Of a stretch of 43,679 nt of DNA, positions 36,128-43,554 are shown in pieces. The notes under the pieces are model-generated. The model was not told the origin of the DNA. It saw only the letters and a list, made by a program, of their open reading frames with translations, and did not search any database. A program made the position numbers and the translations under genes. Each line of letters starts with the position of its first letter. Position 1 is the stretch's first letter. This stretch comes from a bacterium (GTDB lineage Bacteria > JACRDZ01 > JAQUKH01): contig JBFMCF010000098.1 in the NCBI GenBank assembly GCA_040754625.1, positions 1-43,679 of the forward strand, given 5' to 3'.

Positions 36128-36781
36128 TTGCAAATTATTTTGCTCGGAGCTCCAGGTGTTGGGAAGGGAACGCAGGCCAGCCTTTTAGCAAAGAAGCAGG
36201 GAATACCTCATATTTCGGCAGGGGATATTCTTCGGCAGGAAATGAAATCCGGAACGAATCTCGGAAATAAAGCCAAAGACTTTGTTTCTCAGGGGAAACT
36301 GGTTCCTGATGAACTTATAATTGATATAATTAAAAATACTATAAAAGGCGGAGATTATAAAAAGGGTTTTATACTCGACGGGTTTCCAAGAACAATCGTC
36401 CAGGCGAAAGCTTTGGACAACCTTTTAGATAAATTGAATAGAAAAATAACTCTTGCACTTAACATAGATGTTTCAGCGGAGGAAATAGTAAAAAGACTTT
36501 CGGGAAGAAGGGTTTGCGAGAATTGTAAGGAAAATTTTCATATAGAATATAAAAAACCGAAAGCAGAGAATAAATGCGATCGCTGCGGCGGAAAGCTTGT
36601 TATCCGCGATGATGATAAACCTGAGACAATAAAGAACAGACTCGATGTTTATAGAAATATGACAGAGCCCTTGATTGATTATTATGTAAAAAAAGGGCTT
36701 TTGGAAAATATCCCAGGGAATAAAAGCATATTAGAAATTGAACAGGATATTGAAAAGGCTATTTTAAAAAAGGCAAAATAA
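36128..36781 (+). CDS. adk: Adenylate kinase (zinc-LID type)
   Basis: 217 residues from TTG 36128 after AAGGAG. P-loop GAPGVGKGT (7-15), AMP-binding DGFPRT (84-89). The LID has Cys130, Cys133, Cys150 and Cys153, the structural zinc site found in Gram-positive and many other enzymes but not in E. coli. It converts ATP + AMP to two ADP. Last base of its stop region is shared with map (TAATG). Confidence 0.97.
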   Translation: MQIILLGAPGVGKGTQASLLAKKQGIPHISAGDILRQEMKSGTNLGNKAKDFVSQGKLVPDELIIDIIKNTIKGGDYKKGFILDGFPRTIVQAKALDNLLDKLNRKITLALNIDVSAEEIVKRLSGRRVCENCKENFHIEYKKPKAENKCDRCGGKLVIRDDDKPETIKNRLDVYRNMTEPLIDYYVKKGLLENIPGNKSILEIEQDIEKAILKKAK

Positions 36782-37530
36782 TGATTCCACTTAAGACTAC
36801 GGAAGAAATAGGATATATCCGTGAAAGTGGGATAATAGTTGCGGGCGCGCTGGATAAATTAATGAAAGTTATTGGACCCGGTATAAAGACAATAGAACTG
36901 GATCGGCTGGCAGGCGAATTTATTCATACTAAAGGAGCGGAATCAGCATTTTTAGGTTTTAAAGGATTTCCAAAAAGCATATGTGTTTCAGTAAATAACG
37001 AAGTTATTCATGGTATCCCGTGTGAACGTGTAATTAAAAAAGGGGATATTGTAAGTTTGGATATTGGTGTTGTGAAAAACGGGTATTATGCTGACGCGGC
37101 GGTAACAGTAGGGGTTGAAGAAATTAAAGAAGATGCGGAAAAACTGATGCATTCGACACGGGAAGCTCTTTTTAAGGGTATAGAAAAGACTTTTTCAGGT
37201 AACAGATTGGGTGATATTTCTTGGGCTATTCAGTATAATGTTGAAAAAGCCGGATTCTCGGTAGTAAGGAAGTTTGTCGGGCATGGCATAGGAAAACAGC
37301 TTCATGAAGAGCCTCAAATACCTAATTTTGGAAGTCCCGGACAGGGCCCGAAGTTGAGAGAGGGTATGGTATTAGCTATAGAGCCAATGGTAAATTTTGG
37401 CGGTTATGAAGTGGATGTTTGTGATGACGGATGGACAGCTATTACAAAAGATAGAAGTTTATCAGCACATTTTGAGCATACAGTTGCCATTACGGCAAAT
37501 GGGCCGGTGATTTTAACATTGATAGAATAA
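36781..37530 (+). CDS. map: Methionine aminopeptidase, type I
   Basis: 249 residues. The five metal ligands are Asp94, Asp105, His168, Glu201 and Glu232, and His77 is the substrate-contacting histidine. It removes the initiator methionine after deformylation. No N-terminal SH3 extension. Coupled to adk by a 1-base overlap. Confidence 0.98.
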   Translation: MIPLKTTEEIGYIRESGIIVAGALDKLMKVIGPGIKTIELDRLAGEFIHTKGAESAFLGFKGFPKSICVSVNNEVIHGIPCERVIKKGDIVSLDIGVVKNGYYADAAVTVGVEEIKEDAEKLMHSTREALFKGIEKTFSGNRLGDISWAIQYNVEKAGFSVVRKFVGHGIGKQLHEEPQIPNFGSPGQGPKLREGMVLAIEPMVNFGGYEVDVCDDGWTAITKDRSLSAHFEHTVAITANGPVILTLIE

Positions 37531-37620
37531 ATAGTTGTTAGTGAATAGTAGATAATTATAAGAAAAATAATGTCTTCAACTAATTACTGTCTACTGTTCA
37601 CTATTCACTAATATTAAGGA
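37531..37620 (+). repeat. Inverted repeat in the map-infA spacer
   Basis: TTAGTGAATAGT near 37538 is the reverse complement of ACTATTCACTAA near 37600-37611, a perfect 12-bp stem with further partial pairing (GTAGATAATTA against TAATTACTGTCTAC). The right arm ends directly before the infA ribosome site TAAGGAG. Confidence 0.75.
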
Positions 37621-37624
37621 GAAA

Positions 37625-37843
37625 ATGGCTAAAGAGAAAGCTGTTGAGGTTGAAGGTAAAGTAGTAGAAGCATTACCTAATGCTATGTTCCGTGTTGAAC
37701 TGAAAAATGGGCATAAAATGCTTGCCCATATTTCAGGAAAAATGAAAATGAATTTTATCAGGATTCTGCCGGGAGACAGGGTTTTAGTTGAATTGTCGCC
37801 TTATGATTTAAGCAGGGGAAGGATTACATATAGATATAAATAG
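37625..37843 (+). CDS. infA: Translation initiation factor IF-1
   Basis: 72 residues, the standard length. A single OB fold: [55 protein letters not shown]. It occupies the A site during initiation. Standard place between map and rpmJ. Confidence 0.98.
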   Translation: MAKEKAVEVEGKVVEALPNAMFRVELKNGHKMLAHISGKMKMNFIRILPGDRVLVELSPYDLSRGRITYRYK

Positions 37844-37875
37844 CGCTGAAGGCTGAAGGCTAAAGGCTGAAGGAG
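37844..37875 (+). repeat. Tandem heptamer repeat before rpmJ
   Basis: After the infA stop come four tandem copies of GCTGAAG (one reading GCTAAAG), starting CGCTGAAGGCTGAAGGC. The last copy runs into GGAG to form the rpmJ ribosome site GAAGGAG. Confidence 0.8.
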
Positions 37876-37880
37876 TTTTT

Positions 37881-37994
37881 ATGAAAGTGAGAGCATCAGT
37901 AAAACCAATTTGTGAAAAGTGCAAGATAATCAGAAGAAAAAATGTAGTAAGGATTATTTGTAAAAATCCTAAACATAAACAGAGGCAGAAATAA
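37881..37994 (+). CDS. rpmJ: Large ribosomal subunit protein bL36
   Basis: 37 residues, standard length. [19 protein letters not shown] start; zinc ligands Cys11, Cys14, Cys27 and His32 are all present, the C+ form. Too small for many gene callers. Ribosome site GAAGGAG comes from the heptamer repeat upstream. Confidence 0.97.
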   Translation: MKVRASVKPICEKCKIIRRKNVVRIICKNPKHKQRQK

Positions 37995-38051
37995 TGTAGG
38001 GGCGGTTCTTGACCCGCCCAACAACAGGGCAATTCATGAATTGCCCCTACA
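37995..38051 (+). repeat. Compound palindrome in the rpmJ-rpsM spacer
   Basis: Outer arms TGTAGGGGC (37995-38003) and GCCCCTACA (38043-38051) enclose a hairpin GGGGCGG/CCCGCCC and a perfect 20-bp palindrome at 38027-38046 (GGGCAATTCA TGAATTGCCC). It starts on the base after the rpmJ stop. GC-rich in an AT-rich genome, so it looks like a small dispersed repeat element. Confidence 0.85.
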
Positions 38052-38069
38052 AATAATATTGGAGGAAAA

Positions 38070-38450
38070 ATGGCACGAATTGCTGGAGTGGATATTCCAA
38101 GAGAGAAAAGGGTAGAAATAGCCTTGACTTATATACACGGTATCGGAAGAAAAATATCGAATGATATTTTGAAAAGGGCCAGGGTCAATCCTGATACAAG
38201 GGTGAGAAGTCTGACCGAGGAAGAAGCAGGACGTATTAATGAAATAGTTGCACGGGAATATAAAGTTGAGGGAGAAATAAGGACTGCTGTTGCCATGAAC
38301 ATCAAGAGGCTGATGGATATAGGGTCTTACCGGGGTGTCCGTCATAGAAAGGGTTTGCCTTCCCGCGGCCAGCGGACACGTACAAATGCAAGAACAAGAA
38401 AGGGCCCAAGAAGGACAATGGGGATAAAGAAAGGTAAAATTGAAAAATGA
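38070..38450 (+). CDS. rpsM: Small ribosomal subunit protein uS13
   Basis: 126 residues. [31 protein letters not shown] and the C-terminal [13 protein letters not shown] that reaches the P site are diagnostic. Ribosome site GGAGG. Overlaps rpsK by 4 bases. Confidence 0.98.
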   Translation: MARIAGVDIPREKRVEIALTYIHGIGRKISNDILKRARVNPDTRVRSLTEEEAGRINEIVAREYKVEGEIRTAVAMNIKRLMDIGSYRGVRHRKGLPSRGQRTRTNARTRKGPRRTMGIKKGKIEK

Positions 38451-38821
38451 GTACAAAGAAAAAGGAAAAAAAAGATATCAGAAACGGCATCGCTCATATT
38501 CATTCAACGTTTAATAATACCATAGTAACTATTACTGATTTACAGGGAAATGTAATTTGCTGGTCAAGCGCAGGGATTACCGGTTTTAGCGGTTCAAGAA
38601 AGAGTACTCCCTTTGCTGCCCAGAGGGCCGCAGAGAACTGCGCACAAAAAGCTGCCGGTCATGGGATGAAAAAAATAGATGTATACGTAAAAGGCCCTGG
38701 TGCGGGGAGGGAGGCAGCTATACGCGCCCTTCAGACAGCAGGAATAGAGATAAGTTTAATAAAAGATGTAACACCGATTCCTCATAATGGATGCAGACCG
38801 CCGAAGAGGAGAAGGGTGTAA
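38447..38821 (+). CDS. rpsK: Small ribosomal subunit protein uS11
   Basis: 124 residues. [18 protein letters not shown] and the C-terminal [16 protein letters not shown] are diagnostic. Forms the 30S platform with S18. Followed by a 231-base structured spacer before rpsD. Confidence 0.98.
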   Translation: MSTKKKEKKDIRNGIAHIHSTFNNTIVTITDLQGNVICWSSAGITGFSGSRKSTPFAAQRAAENCAQKAAGHGMKKIDVYVKGPGAGREAAIRALQTAGIEISLIKDVTPIPHNGCRPPKRRRV

Positions 38822-38825
38822 ATGA

Positions 38826-38998
38826 GACTACAATTTAACAAATTAATATGCAGTTAAATTGTATAGTCGAATTTACCCCGCACCAAAACTTTCTATTTGG
38901 TGTATGGTAAATTGTTAGTAGAAGTGTTGAAATTCTAGTGCAAAGGTTTATTTGTTACTGATAAACAGTTTTTGGTGCGGGGTTCAATTCGCACTATC
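38826..38998 (+). promoter_or_regulatory. Structured leader between rpsK and rpsD (candidate S4 feedback element)
   Basis: A stem pairs GACTACAATTTAAC (38826-38839) with GTTAAATTGTATAGTC (38853-38868). A long-range stem pairs ACCCCGCACCAAAACT (38875-38890) with AGTTTTTGGTGCGGGGT (38968-38984), extended outward by ATAGT.CGAATT / AATTCGCACTAT. The same left arm can instead form a local hairpin, CACCAAA-ACTTTCTA-TTTGGTG (38881-38902). The two states exclude each other. S4 is a known autoregulator, so a translational switch is plausible; a small repeat element is the alternative. No coding frame fits here. Confidence 0.6.
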
Positions 38999-39052
38999 AT
39001 TTTTGTACGCACTTCATGCTTCATAAATGATGTGCTCATTGAAGGAGAATTA

Positions 39053-39679
39053 ATGGCAAGATATTTGGCTTCAGATTGTAAATTATGCAGAAAAACAGAT
39101 TTTAAATTATTTTTAAAGGGAAACAGGTGTTATTCGGATAAATGCACCCTGGAAAAAAGAAAGGTTCTTCCGGGACAGCACGGGGCAAATAAGAAAAAAT
39201 TATCTGAATACGGATTGAGGCTTAGGGAAAAGCAGCGTTTAAGGTTTACCTATGGGCTTTTGGAGAAACAGTTTAGCAATTATTTTGATAAGGCGGCCAA
39301 GGCAAAAGGGATTACAGGAGAGAATCTTTTATTACAGATGGAAAGACGTTTAGATAATATAGTTTTTAAATTGGGATTCGCGGTTTCCAGAATGGAAGCC
39401 AGGCAATTAGTTACACATGGGCATTTTTTGGTCAATAAAAGGAAAGTAAGTTTTCCTTCCTTTTCAGTGAAAATTGGAGATGTGATTGAAATAAAAGAGA
39501 AATCGAAAGAGAATGTCAGGATAAAAGAAGGATTGGAATTGCTTGAAAAACGCGGACAAACAAACTGGCTGGAATTAAATAAAGAACAGTTAAAAGGAGT
39601 TGTGAAATATTTCCCGGCAAGAGATGAAATGGGTATTCCGATACAAGAAAAATTGGTTGTAGAATTTTATTCACGTTAA
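39053..39679 (+). CDS. rpsD: Small ribosomal subunit protein uS4, zinc-binding form
   Basis: 208 residues from ATG 39053, fixed by AAGGAG at 39042-39047 and the conserved N-terminus MARYLASDCKLCRK; the open frame upstream from 38972 is not conserved. Zinc ligands Cys9, Cys12, Cys26 and Cys31. The S4 RNA-binding domain includes RLDNIVFKLGFAVSRMEARQLVTHG-type sequence (RLDNIVFKLG, ARQLVTHGHF). It starts 30S assembly and in other bacteria binds its own mRNA. Confidence 0.97.
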   Translation: MARYLASDCKLCRKTDFKLFLKGNRCYSDKCTLEKRKVLPGQHGANKKKLSEYGLRLREKQRLRFTYGLLEKQFSNYFDKAAKAKGITGENLLLQMERRLDNIVFKLGFAVSRMEARQLVTHGHFLVNKRKVSFPSFSVKIGDVIEIKEKSKENVRIKEGLELLEKRGQTNWLELNKEQLKGVVKYFPARDEMGIPIQEKLVVEFYSR

Positions 39680-39707
39680 AAGTTTTCCAAAAAAGGAGAT
39701 AGAAGAA

Positions 39708-40697
39708 ATGGAAAAAACACTTTGGAAAGGTATGGAGAGGCCAAGAAAAGTTATAGTTGAGCAGGACACCTTGACTCCTACCTATGGAAAATTTATTGCA
39801 GAACCTTTTGAAAGGGGTTACGGGATCACAATTGGCAATTCGCTTCGGCGGGTATTAATTTCATCTCTACCGGGAGCGGCGGTGACTTCTGTAAAATTTG
39901 AAGGTATTACACATGAATTTACTACTATCCCGGAGATTAAAGAAGATGTTACTGATATAATTTTAAACCTGAAAGAATTAGTGTTAAAATTAAACGGGAC
40001 AGGTCCTGTAAATATTAATTTAAATGTTCACGGTGAAAAGGAAGTAAAAGCCAAAGATATAGAAGCCCCTTCTTCTATAGAAATATTAAATCCGGAACAG
40101 CATATTGCGACACTCGGGAAAAGAGGGAAACTTAATTTAGAGTTAACAGTAGATGTAGGCCGTGGTTATGTGCCTGCGGAATTTAATAAAAAAGAAGGAC
40201 AGGCCATTGGTGTTATTCCTGTAGATTCTCTTTTTTCACCTGTTAAAAAAGTGACCTTTGATGTGCAGAAAACAAGAATCGGACAAATGACAGATTATGA
40301 CCGTGTGGTTTTGGAAATCTGGACAAATGGAAGTATTAAACCGGAAGACGCTTTAGGGTACGCGGCCAAGATAGTGAAAGATCATATGTCGGTTTTTATT
40401 AATTTTGAAGAAAAAGAAGAAGTAATCTCTGATGAGAAAGATGAAGATAAAAAACTTAATGAATTATTGGACCAGAGTGTAGAGGAATTGGAACTCTCTG
40501 TCCGTGCGGCCAATTGCCTGAGGAATTCAGAAATAAAGACAATAAGAGATTTAGTGCATAGGTCCGAAATTGATATGTTAAAATTCAGAAATTTCGGAAG
40601 AAAATCCTTGAATGAAATCAAGGAAATTTTAGTCAGCATGGGTCTTTCTTTCGGGATGAAGATAGATGAAAAAAATAAGAAGAGGAAAGAGGAGTAA
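39708..40697 (+). CDS. rpoA: RNA polymerase alpha subunit
   Basis: 329 residues. The N-terminal domain (about 1-230) has [20 protein letters not shown] and dimerises to seat beta and beta'. An acidic linker ([15 protein letters not shown]) leads to the C-terminal domain (about 250-320) with SVRAANCL and [12 protein letters not shown], which bind UP elements and activators. Ribosome site AAGGAG. Confidence 0.98.
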   Translation: MEKTLWKGMERPRKVIVEQDTLTPTYGKFIAEPFERGYGITIGNSLRRVLISSLPGAAVTSVKFEGITHEFTTIPEIKEDVTDIILNLKELVLKLNGTGPVNINLNVHGEKEVKAKDIEAPSSIEILNPEQHIATLGKRGKLNLELTVDVGRGYVPAEFNKKEGQAIGVIPVDSLFSPVKKVTFDVQKTRIGQMTDYDRVVLEIWTNGSIKPEDALGYAAKIVKDHMSVFINFEEKEEVISDEKDEDKKLNELLDQSVEELELSVRAANCLRNSEIKTIRDLVHRSEIDMLKFRNFGRKSLNEIKEILVSMGLSFGMKIDEKNKKRKEE

Positions 40698-40699
40698 TT

Positions 40700-41053
40700 A
40701 TGAGGCATCGTAACAATAAGCGAAGATTGGGAAGAACTGCTTCTCATAGAAGTGCTATGCTTAGAAATATGGTTACTTCATTTTTGGAGCATGAAGAAAT
40801 TGTTACTACTGAAGCTAAAGCTAAGGAATTGAGGAGAGTAGCTGAAAAAATGATTACATGGGGAAAAGAAAACAACTTGAGCGCCAAGCGGGAAGTTATG
40901 CGTATTGTGAGGGACAAAAATGTTATGAGGAAACTTTTTGAAACAATAGCGCCGCGTTTTGCAAGCCGTTCAGGTGGATATACAAAGATTGTAAAAATCG
41001 GCACACGGCTGGGAGACGCCGCGGAAGAGGTAATGATTAAACTGGTGGGATAA
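40700..41053 (+). CDS. rplQ: Large ribosomal subunit protein bL17
   Basis: 117 residues. [20 protein letters not shown] is the diagnostic start; [21 protein letters not shown] follows. Last gene of the informational block. No clear intrinsic terminator follows; the next 600 bases are gene-free. Confidence 0.98.
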   Translation: MRHRNNKRRLGRTASHRSAMLRNMVTSFLEHEEIVTTEAKAKELRRVAEKMITWGKENNLSAKREVMRIVRDKNVMRKLFETIAPRFASRSGGYTKIVKIGTRLGDAAEEVMIKLVG

Positions 41054-41125
41054 AAAAAGTTAAAAATCAGTAGGACTTAGAGGACTTAGGGGACGGAGGA
41101 CTTAGGGGACGTTGGTGCTGAAATT

Positions 41126-41209
41126 GCTTTACAGCATTCAATAATATGTGAAGACGATCCCTATCTGCAGGAATTAGTACGGTATATACATCTGAATCCA
41201 TACAGATAG
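41126..41209 (+). pseudogene. Remnant of an IS200-like / RAYT (REP-associated) transposase
   Basis: The frame reads HSIICEDDPYLQELVRYIHL followed by NPYR and a TAG at 41207-41209. This matches the conserved Y1-transposase segment 'SILCEEDPYLLELVRYIHLNPLRA' of RAYT proteins, found just after their HUH/Tyr catalytic core. Nothing recognisable remains of the catalytic part upstream or the C-terminus downstream. Dead fragment. Confidence 0.8.
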
Positions 41210-41642
41210 AGTGCTCAGATAGGCGTGTAAGGAATATTAATTGATAAAGTAAAGTCCGATTTGAAGGAATAAGGTTTGTAAAAACAATATTGCAAACAGG
41301 CTAATATTTGGGTGGAGACCGTAAGCAAAAAAATATATTTTTTGTTATAGGCTAAGTGTTTTTTCTTGACTTACTTTCTTATAGGCGTCCCCTATTCTCT
41401 CCTTCCGGTATTCCGGCTGCCTATTTAGATAAATCAAAAAAAGTGGCCTGAAATGAATCTGAATGACCAGCCGGATTGGAGCGGATTTTACACGATCTGA
41501 AGCATTGAAGATTTATCTATTTTAGCTCTATTTTGAATCAAAGAGACGGAAGGAAAATACCTAACACCAGCGAATTCATGCTATATACACGAAACACAAC
41601 CATAATACTTAATTGTTTTCTATTTGAAATTTAAAAAACCAC

Positions 41643-41673
41643 TTGACAAATGATAGCAAATATACTATCATTT
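41643..41673 (+). promoter_or_regulatory. Promoter and operator of the PIN toxin / RHH antitoxin pair
   Basis: TTGACA (41643-41648) and TATCAT (41666-41671), spacer 17 bp. A perfect inverted repeat AAATGATAG (41648-41656) / CTATCATTT (41665-41673) with an 8-base centre spans from the end of the -35 to past the -10. This is the expected place for autorepression by the RHH antitoxin. The start point falls at or next to the ATG at 41678, so the mRNA is leaderless. Confidence 0.75.
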
Positions 41674-41677
41674 CAAT

Positions 41678-42112
41678 ATGAAAATAGTTTTGGATACCAA
41701 TGTGCTATTCCAAGCAATCTATAGTGATAAAGGCGCATCGCATAAGATATTGTCCTTAATAAGGTCAGGGGACTTGACATTACTGATTTCAACGACAGTA
41801 ATTACTGAATATGAGGAAGTTCTCAAACGAAACATCGGGGAGCTAAATTTAAACAAAGAAAATATTGAGGACCTTCTGGTTTATTTTGGTTATATTGGCA
41901 AAAGGGTTATTCCGCACTACTTATGGCGTCCTAATTTACAAGATGAAGATGATAATATATTTGTTGAATTGGCATTAAACGGCAATGCCGATTGGCTTAT
42001 AACACAAAATATCAGTGATTTTAGAAATAACGCCGAATTAAGATTTTACGATCTCAAGATTGACACACCATCAAATTTTCAGAAATATTGGAGGAAGAAA
42101 AATGAAAAATAA
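41678..42112 (+). CDS. PIN-domain toxin (putative ribonuclease) of a toxin-antitoxin pair
   Basis: 144 residues, PIN_3-like ('putative toxin-antitoxin system toxin component, PIN family'). Acidic active-site candidates are Asp6 (VLDTNVL), Glu44 (TEYEEVL), Asp89/Asp91/Asp92 (LQDEDDNIF), and Asp105/Asp114 (NADWLITQNISDF). These proteins are magnesium-dependent RNases, often cutting tRNA, rRNA or mRNA. It overlaps the RHH gene by 11 bases. The toxin is first, the less common order. No ribosome site; leaderless start inferred. Confidence 0.88.
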   Translation: MKIVLDTNVLFQAIYSDKGASHKILSLIRSGDLTLLISTTVITEYEEVLKRNIGELNLNKENIEDLLVYFGYIGKRVIPHYLWRPNLQDEDDNIFVELALNGNADWLITQNISDFRNNAELRFYDLKIDTPSNFQKYWRKKNEK

Positions 42113-42368
42113 AGCTAGCGTTTTAACCATTCGTATACCAAAAAGATTGAAAAATGAAATTGAAAAGGTGTCTGATACCCAAGGGGTATCAATAAACCAA
42201 TTCGCGTTATTCGCATTTACGAAAGAAATAGTTGAAATTGAGGACAATAAGTATTTTCAAAAAATATTAAAAAATAAAACCCGGGAAGAGATATTAAGCA
42301 ATTACGACAATATTATGTCTGGTAAAAAATATTCAAATGAAAATGTTCCTGACTGGGACAAAATATAA
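42102..42368 (+). CDS. Ribbon-helix-helix antitoxin
   Basis: 88 residues from ATG 42102, chosen because GGAGG (42090-42094) is 7 bases upstream; an in-frame ATG at 42060 lacks a site. The RHH core (about 6-45) reads SVLTIRIPKRLKNEIEKVS...SINQFALFAFTKE. The C-terminal tail (NVPDWDKI end) would wrap and neutralise the PIN toxin. It probably binds the 9-bp inverted repeat at 41648-41673. Confidence 0.85.
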   Translation: MKNKASVLTIRIPKRLKNEIEKVSDTQGVSINQFALFAFTKEIVEIEDNKYFQKILKNKTREEILSNYDNIMSGKKYSNENVPDWDKI

Positions 42369-42616
42369 TTGAATTAGAAATTGTCAACCAGACGCCAGAC
42401 TGTGTGAAAACTGACACTAAAATCACATAAATTCAATTTGTTTATTCAAAATAGTATTAAATCATTTTTATTTTAAAAATATCGATCTGATTCCGATTTT
42501 ACCTGCCAAATAAAAATATATTGAAAAAACCCTCTATGCAAAGAGCTCCTTTTTGTGCTAAAAAAGTTTTTCTTTGGGTATTTACTGATTCAAATATAAT
42601 AGCATACTTATTTTTA

Positions 42617-42625
42617 TGGTATAAT
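42617..42625 (+). promoter_or_regulatory. Extended -10 promoter of the radical SAM gene
   Basis: TGGTATAAT with perfect TATAAT at 42620-42625. The ATG at 42635 is 9 bases further on, so the leader would be about 3 bases and there is no ribosome site. No convincing -35. The rest of the 266-base spacer before it (42369-42616) is AT-rich with nothing recognised. Confidence 0.55.
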
Positions 42626-42634
42626 TAAATCGCC

Positions 42635-43543
42635 ATGTTTCTTCCTGGATGGTTTAATTATTTTTTATCTTATTATTTTGAAACCCGATTCCTTGGGCAT
42701 AAAAAACCCATATTAGCCGGATTTAAACTTACCCATAAATGTAATTTGGCATGTAAACATTGCCCGTTTTGGCGGAGACAATACCCGGAAAACCTGAAGT
42801 TTAACCAGGTGATTGATATCCTGCACAGACTGCATCAATTAGGTGTCCGCCTGATTGTTTTTGAAGGCGGGGAACCGTTTATTTGGCAGGACGGGAATTG
42901 GACCCTCGCGGATTTAATACCGGAAGCAAAAAAATTATTTTTCAGCATAGGAATAACCACAAACGGGACATTCCCGCTGGATGTCCCCGCCCATACAATC
43001 TGGGTAAGTTTTGACGGTCTTGAAAATACACATAATTATATTCGCGGGAAACCGGTTTTTAATGAGGCGGTTAGAAATATAAAATCCTCTGCCCATCCCG
43101 GCATCTATGCAAATATTACGATAAACAGGATAAATGTAAAGGAAGTGCCGGAACTTGTCAAATATTTAAATAAGCTTGTTAAAGGAATCACTATCCAGTT
43201 CCATTACCCCTATGAAGAGGCAGACGAACTTATGGCGTCTAAAGAAGATCGCCGTATTGTCCTTGATGAATTGATTGACCTTAAGCGGGAGGGTTATTCT
43301 GTTGCAGATTCGGTTTCCGCACTTGAGGCCTTGAAAGAAAACACATGGCGTTGCCATGACTGGATGCTGGCGGATGTTGACCCGGACGGGAAAATAAATT
43401 TAGGATGCTACGTGAAAAACCGCGGCAAAGTCAGCTGTAAAGACTGTGGCTTCGCCGCCCATACCGAAATTTCCCTTGCCTATGATTTAAACATAGAGGC
43501 GTTTCAGGCGGGGAGGAGGATATTCAGGTATCAGAATGGGTAG
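42635..43543 (+). CDS. Radical SAM protein with C-terminal cysteine cluster
   Basis: 302 residues. The iron-sulfur motif CNLACKHC gives Cys36, Cys40 and Cys43; FEGGEP (76-81) binds SAM; ITTNGT (107-112) and WVSFDGLE (123-130) are further barrel strands. Past the barrel are Cys240, Cys258, Cys268 and Cys271 (CHDWM, LGCYVKN, CKDC), which could hold a second cluster like a short SPASM domain. This points to peptide or small-molecule modification, but the substrate is unknown and no precursor gene is adjacent in the window. The N-terminus is hydrophobic (WFNYFLSYYF) and may touch the membrane. Confidence 0.88.
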   Translation: MFLPGWFNYFLSYYFETRFLGHKKPILAGFKLTHKCNLACKHCPFWRRQYPENLKFNQVIDILHRLHQLGVRLIVFEGGEPFIWQDGNWTLADLIPEAKKLFFSIGITTNGTFPLDVPAHTIWVSFDGLENTHNYIRGKPVFNEAVRNIKSSAHPGIYANITINRINVKEVPELVKYLNKLVKGITIQFHYPYEEADELMASKEDRRIVLDELIDLKREGYSVADSVSALEALKENTWRCHDWMLADVDPDGKINLGCYVKNRGKVSCKDCGFAAHTEISLAYDLNIEAFQAGRRIFRYQNG

Positions 43544-43554
43544 CGGGGCTTCAG

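Larger units (their letters stand above)
41054..41677. other. Gene-free stretch with decayed mobile-element material
   Basis: No intact gene in 624 bases. It begins with three GGACTTAG words (41073, 41082, 41098) and a repeated GGACTTAGGGGACG-type unit, then holds a transposase remnant (41126-41209). An AGGGGACG at 41103-41110 is mirrored by CGTCCCCT near 41387-41394, so a roughly 300-bp repeat-bounded element may once have occupied this place. From 41400 to 41640 I recognise nothing. The PIN-toxin promoter is at the end. Confidence 0.6.

Noticed and set aside
38826-38998. tRNA-like gene or tmRNA fragment before rpsD (GGGGTTCAATTCG resembles a T loop)
   Set aside because: The stem GTGCG/CGCAC closes a 10-base loop instead of 7, and no acceptor, D or anticodon arm fits.
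38972-39052. N-terminal extension of rpsD by 27 residues
   Set aside because: Lies in the structured leader; uS4 begins at MARY with a ribosome site at 39042.
41327-41350. Terminator for the rplQ operon (AAAAAATATATTTTTT)
   Set aside because: Stem is only A/T and would be too weak; it lies 270 bases after rplQ within decayed mobile sequence.
41400-41640. Possible decayed coding sequence (short frame with DQPDWSGFYTI)
   Set aside because: Multiple stops in all frames and no recognisable family; not enough to name.
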